Assembly: GCF_016598535.1 (NCBI RefSeq)
Contig: NZ_CP066779.1
Location: 310,001-374,000 of the forward strand
Length of the DNA: 64,000 nt
Source of the DNA: Rhodococcus sp. P-2
Lineage (GTDB): Bacteria; Actinomycetota; Actinomycetes; Mycobacteriales; Mycobacteriaceae
Direction: 5' to 3'
Shown here: positions 61,059-64,000 of the stretch, one piece after another
How positions within the stretch are numbered: the first letter of the stretch is position 1
Layout: each line of letters opens with the position of its first letter
Made by a program: the position numbers and the translations under genes
Notes under the pieces: generated by a model
The model's database searches: none
Told to the model about the DNA's origin: nothing
The model's input: only the letters and a program-made list of their open reading frames with translations

Positions 61059-62234
61059 ATGGCAAGAACCAGACTGGGGCGGACGCTCCCCGAGACCGTC
61101 GGTGTTCACGGAGCGATCGAACATTCCGCTCCGGCAATCACTTTCGATCGCGTCAACGTCGCCTACGGCCGTGGAAAGACCGCAACCCATGCCCTCGTCG
61201 ATTTCAATCTGCGAGTGGCACCGGGTGAAACTGTGGCACTGCTGGGGCCCAGTGGATCCGGGAAGTCGACCGCGCTGAAGGCCCTCGCGGGATTTGTCCG
61301 CCCCACGTCCGGTTCCGTCAAGCTCGGCACCCGAGACATCACCAATCTGCCTCCCGCACAGCGCGGTATCGGCGTCGTCGTTCAGTCGTACGCCCTCTTC
61401 CCGCACATGCGAGTTTTCGAAAACGTAGCCTTCGGACTCCGAGCCCATCGCGTGCCGCGGTCGGAGATCGGCCCTCGCGTAGCCGAAGCCCTCGACATGG
61501 TCGGGATGTCGGCGTACGGAAAGCGCCTTCCCCGTGAACTTTCCGGCGGTCAACAGCAGCGAATCGCCATTGCCCGAGCATTGGCGATTCGCCCTGGAGT
61601 ACTCCTCCTCGACGAACCGTTGGCCGCCCTGGATGCTCAACTTCGCGAGAGCATGCTCGGCGAGCTGGCGAGGCTGCGCGCAGCACTACCTGACACCGCC
61701 ATGCTCTACGTGACGCACGATCAGAGTGAAGCCCTGGCGCTCGCGGACCGAATCGCAGTGATGCGCAACGCCAGACTCGCGGACATCGACACCGCCGAGG
61801 CCTTGTGGAAGCGTCCACCGTCCAGCTTCACCGCGGCCTTCCTCGGGGGTGCCAACCTGCTGCCCTGCACCGTCACACGCGTCATCGGCACCTCCGCACT
61901 GGTCTCGATCGGTGGCACGCCGTTCACTGCTCACGCCCCGCAGCCCGAGATCGGGCACATCGAATGGGAGTCCGACATGGACGCCTACCTGTGTGTTCGT
62001 CCACACGCGGTAGGCGTAACCGGCGTCGGCGCGCGAGGATCATTCCCGGCACATATCGTCTCGAGCGTCTGGCGCGGTTCCACGACGCGTCTGACACTGG
62101 CTGTCCATGGTCTCGACGACGTCCGCGTCGACGCAGATGTTCCAGGGCACGACGAGCGACCGGTCGACACAGAAGTGGGCGTCGTCCTGCCCACGGACGG
62201 CAGCGTTCTGGTTCCCGCGGATCGCCACCCATGA
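61059..62234 (+). CDS. ABC transporter ATP-binding subunit (2-aminoethylphosphonate)
   Basis: A 391-residue ATPase. Walker A is LLGPSGSGKST, the Q-loop VVVQSYALFPHMRVFENVAFGL, the ABC signature LSGGQQQRIAIARAL, Walker B VLLLDEPLAALD and the H-loop YVTHDQSEALALA. The C-terminal 130 residues form an OB/TOBE-type regulatory domain. The N-terminal 24 residues before the ITFDRVNVAYG strand look extended. It starts two bases after the binding-protein stop and overlaps the first permease by four bases. Confidence 0.95.
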   Translation: MARTRLGRTLPETVGVHGAIEHSAPAITFDRVNVAYGRGKTATHALVDFNLRVAPGETVALLGPSGSGKSTALKALAGFVRPTSGSVKLGTRDITNLPPAQRGIGVVVQSYALFPHMRVFENVAFGLRAHRVPRSEIGPRVAEALDMVGMSAYGKRLPRELSGGQQQRIAIARALAIRPGVLLLDEPLAALDAQLRESMLGELARLRAALPDTAMLYVTHDQSEALALADRIAVMRNARLADIDTAEALWKRPPSSFTAAFLGGANLLPCTVTRVIGTSALVSIGGTPFTAHAPQPEIGHIEWESDMDAYLCVRPHAVGVTGVGARGSFPAHIVSSVWRGSTTRLTLAVHGLDDVRVDADVPGHDERPVDTEVGVVLPTDGSVLVPADRHP

Positions 62235-63133
62235 CGACCACCTTGGAACGCCCCGAAACCGCTGTGCCCCAGCACAAAGACCCGATCCCGTGGCGCCGGA
62301 TCGGGTGGGCGCTACCGCCACTGCTTCTTGTCCTCGTGTTTGCTGTCTATCCCACCGCGCGTGTCCTCACGGAATCGCTGAGCACCGAGAGCGGCACCGG
62401 GTTGTCCACGTGGTCCTCCGTGCTCGGTTCGGAACTGTTCCGAACCGCACTCTGGCGGACCATCCAGATCGCCGTGGCGTCGACGCTGGGCTGCCTGGTG
62501 CTGGGCACCTTCCTCGCCTTGGTGCTTGCCTTCGTTCCGTTTGCCGGATACAAGGTGGTTGGCCGATTGATCGACACAGTGCTCGCCCTGCCGTCGTTCC
62601 TGATCACGCTGGCGTTCACGTTTCTGTACGGCACTGCCGGCGCCGTCAACGCGTTGATCATGCGCATCACCGGCGACGCGAGCGGTCCGCTCAATTTCCT
62701 CAACACGCCGTTCGGAGTCATCGCGGCCGAGATCACCTTCTTCACGCCGTTTGTCGTCCGACCGCTACTGGCCGCGTTCACCCAGATTCCGCGTGAACAG
62801 CTCGACGTTGCAGCCAGTCTCGGCGCGTCTCCTGTCCGAGTTCTGCGACAGGTGGTGATGCCGGAAGCGTGGCCGGCCCTGCTGGCCGGTGGTTCACTCG
62901 TCCTTCTGATGACGCTCAACGAATTCGGCATCGTGCTCTTCACCGGAGCAAAAGACGTCGTAACCCTTCCGGTCCTCATCTACACCCGTGGCATCGTCAC
63001 CTTCGACTTGCCGGGAGCGGCAGTGATCGCGACGGTTCAAGTCGCACTCTCGCTCGGCTTGTACTGCCTCTACCGATTCACGTTCAACAGATTGATGGGA
63101 GGCAGCCGTGCTGCTGTGGACCCGAAGCTCTAG
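62231..63133 (+). CDS. ABC transporter permease 1 (2-aminoethylphosphonate)
   Basis: A 300-residue BPD_transp_1 permease with about six helices. The EAA loop is EQLDVAASLGASPVRVLRQVVMPEAWPALLAGG, which couples to the ATPase. It overlaps the ATPase gene (ATGA) and the second permease gene by 26 bases. Forms the membrane channel with permease 2 for uptake of aminophosphonate. Confidence 0.94.
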   Translation: MTTTLERPETAVPQHKDPIPWRRIGWALPPLLLVLVFAVYPTARVLTESLSTESGTGLSTWSSVLGSELFRTALWRTIQIAVASTLGCLVLGTFLALVLAFVPFAGYKVVGRLIDTVLALPSFLITLAFTFLYGTAGAVNALIMRITGDASGPLNFLNTPFGVIAAEITFFTPFVVRPLLAAFTQIPREQLDVAASLGASPVRVLRQVVMPEAWPALLAGGSLVLLMTLNEFGIVLFTGAKDVVTLPVLIYTRGIVTFDLPGAAVIATVQVALSLGLYCLYRFTFNRLMGGSRAAVDPKL

Positions 63134-63893
63134 GGCTCTAGTACTCGGATTCTTCGCCCTCGTCGTCGCGGTTGTCTTCGTCGCGCCGATCGCCACCGTC
63201 GTCGCGGCTGCCTTGGCCGGATCGTGGACCGGGCCACTTCCGTCGAATCTCGGTGGAAAGAACTTCTCCACGGCGCTGTCCGACGAGAACTTCGCCAGCC
63301 TGACCGTCAGCTTGCAGACTGCGTTCATCTCGGGCGCGCTAGCTCTGATCGTCGGAACCTGGGCCGCGCTGGCTGCTCGTGAGGCGCCGATGTGGCTGCG
63401 GCGCATCACCGACGCCGTGTTCCACCTGCCGATTGCAGTTCCCTCGGTCGCGATCGGATTGGGGCTGCTGATCACCTTCAACGAGCGCCCGCTGCTGCTC
63501 GGCGGTACCAAGTGGATCGTGATTCTCGCTCACACGGTTTTGGTGCTTGCCTTCGCCTTCAGTTCCGTATCGGCCGCGCTCGAACGGCTCGATCCCGCCT
63601 ACCGTCAAGCTGCCGAATCACTCGGCGCCGGGCCCGTGCGGGTCCTGACGCGGGTGACGCTACCGCTGCTGCTCCCAGCGTTGGGTGCGGCCGCCGGGCT
63701 TTCCATCGCACTGTCGATGGGCGAGCTGGGCGCTACCGTGATGGTCTATCCGGCGACCTGGAAGACCTTGCCAGTCAGCATCTTCGGACTCACCGACCGC
63801 GGCCAGGTATTTCTCGCCGCAGCAAATACGACACTGCTGCTTGCAGTCACCCTGGTCGCCCTCATGGTGGTCGGCAGAATCCGGCGGCGCTGA
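63108..63893 (+). CDS. ABC transporter permease 2 (2-aminoethylphosphonate)
   Basis: A 261-residue permease with six helices. Its EAA loop is ERLDPAYRQAAESLGAGPVRVLTRVTLPLLLPALGAAAGL. The GTG start at 63108 has GGGAGG six bases upstream, inside the permease 1 coding region. It is the last gene of the operon and is followed at once by a long palindromic terminator. Confidence 0.94.
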   Translation: MLLWTRSSRALVLGFFALVVAVVFVAPIATVVAAALAGSWTGPLPSNLGGKNFSTALSDENFASLTVSLQTAFISGALALIVGTWAALAAREAPMWLRRITDAVFHLPIAVPSVAIGLGLLITFNERPLLLGGTKWIVILAHTVLVLAFAFSSVSAALERLDPAYRQAAESLGAGPVRVLTRVTLPLLLPALGAAAGLSIALSMGELGATVMVYPATWKTLPVSIFGLTDRGQVFLAAANTTLLLAVTLVALMVVGRIRRR

Positions 63894-63897
63894 CCTT

Positions 63898-63943
63898 GCT
63901 GTGCGCCTTTATTAACCGCCCGCGGTTAATAAAGGCGCACAGC
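63898..63943. terminator. Long perfect palindrome, bidirectional terminator
   Basis: A 22-base arm (63898-63919) is perfectly complementary to 63922-63943 with only a CC loop. It sits 4 bases after the permease stop and 7 bases before the end of the convergent acyl-CoA synthetase gene. Internal AT-rich parts (TTTATTAACC) give U/A tracts in both directions. Confidence 0.85.
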
Positions 63944-63950
63944 AGGGGGT

Positions 63951-64000
63951 TTATCCCTTCCGCAAGATGTACCGCTGAACCTTGCCGCTCGGGGTCTTGG
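63951..64000 (-). CDS. C-terminus of an AMP-forming acyl-CoA synthetase (partial)
   Basis: The minus strand encodes KTPSGKVQRYILRKG followed by TAA at 63953-63951. The PKTxSGKxQRxxLR pattern, with the catalytic Lys, is the C-terminal signature of the ANL acyl-CoA synthetase family. The rest of the gene lies beyond the window. It converges on the phosphonate operon across the long palindrome. Confidence 0.85.
   Translation of the reverse strand, partial: KTPSGKVQRYILRKG

Noticed and set aside
63898-63943. Long palindrome considered as a transposon end or attachment site
   Set aside because: No transposase, target-site duplication or second copy is seen in the window; position right after a gene end fits a terminator.
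1-64000. Search for tRNA, rRNA, prophage and insertion sequences
   Set aside because: Nothing with the expected conserved words, clover-leaf arms or transposase motifs was recognised by eye; a tRNA covariance scan would settle this.

Overview
The window is high-GC actinobacterial DNA, most likely Rhodococcus (R. erythropolis/qingshengii type). This is inferred from a mycothione reductase (mycothiol occurs only in actinobacteria), a GAF-ANTAR regulator, many TetR regulators, GTG starts, the strong third-position GC bias and the general gene repertoire. It looks chromosomal: proS, map, mqo and most of a cobalamin pathway are present, and no transposase, integrase, phage gene, CRISPR array or tRNA was found. 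Genes are packed tightly on both strands and no gap exceeds about 230 bases. LAYOUT 1-9 kb: a TetR/SnoaL-like/SDR operon, an EamA exporter, an aromatic-acid MFS importer with a palindromic operator, a small flavin-type protein, an acyl-CoA dehydrogenase with an NTF2-like partner, a rhomboid-like membrane protein and an O-methyltransferase. 9-15 kb: proS, a YaaA-like protein, selO, a CBS-pair protein and a DHA2 drug exporter. 15-21 kb: a minus-strand cobalamin operon read from a fused ChlI/ChlD-type chelatase through cobO, cobB, a CbiG-C protein and a CysG-like methyltransferase. It is preceded by a cobalamin riboswitch, which sits just after the intrinsic terminator of the upstream gene. 21-26 kb: a GNAT, mqo, an alpha/beta hydrolase translationally coupled to mycothione reductase, and an alpha/beta hydrolase that has lost its nucleophile. 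26-31 kb: two TetR genes around a DUF7064-like protein, an APH-fold kinase and an enoyl-CoA hydratase whose 3' end is frameshifted. 31-38 kb: a PPOX protein, PhzF, an ECF sigma factor with a GAF-ANTAR protein, cobQ-map, a transglutaminase-like protein and a pair of SMR exporters. 38-41 kb: an AraC regulator and a siderophore-binding lipoprotein, both preceded by IdeR/DtxR-like iron boxes, then a GNAT carrying an in-frame 18-bp tandem expansion. 41-47 kb: membrane proteins of unknown function, a SulP transporter and an exo/endonuclease-phosphatase protein. 47-52 kb: a double-Lrp regulator divergent from DUF3100 permease-like, M20 amidohydrolase and L-serine dehydratase genes, which reads as a self-contained uptake, hydrolysis and deamination unit. 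52-57 kb: a membrane protein, a serine hydrolase lipoprotein, a 35-residue membrane peptide, and TetR/FAD-monooxygenase and SDR genes. 57-64 kb: a GntR/UTRA regulator divergent from a complete 2-aminoethylphosphonate-type operon (FAD oxidoreductase, phosphonatase-like hydrolase, binding protein, ATPase, two permeases), closed by a long near-perfect palindrome. The last 50 bases hold the C-terminus of an acyl-CoA synthetase on the minus strand. The two most coherent systems are the 58-64 kb phosphonate operon, which replaces the usual transaminase by an FAD oxidoreductase, and the 47-52 kb DUF3100/M20/serine dehydratase unit, whose substrate appears undescribed.
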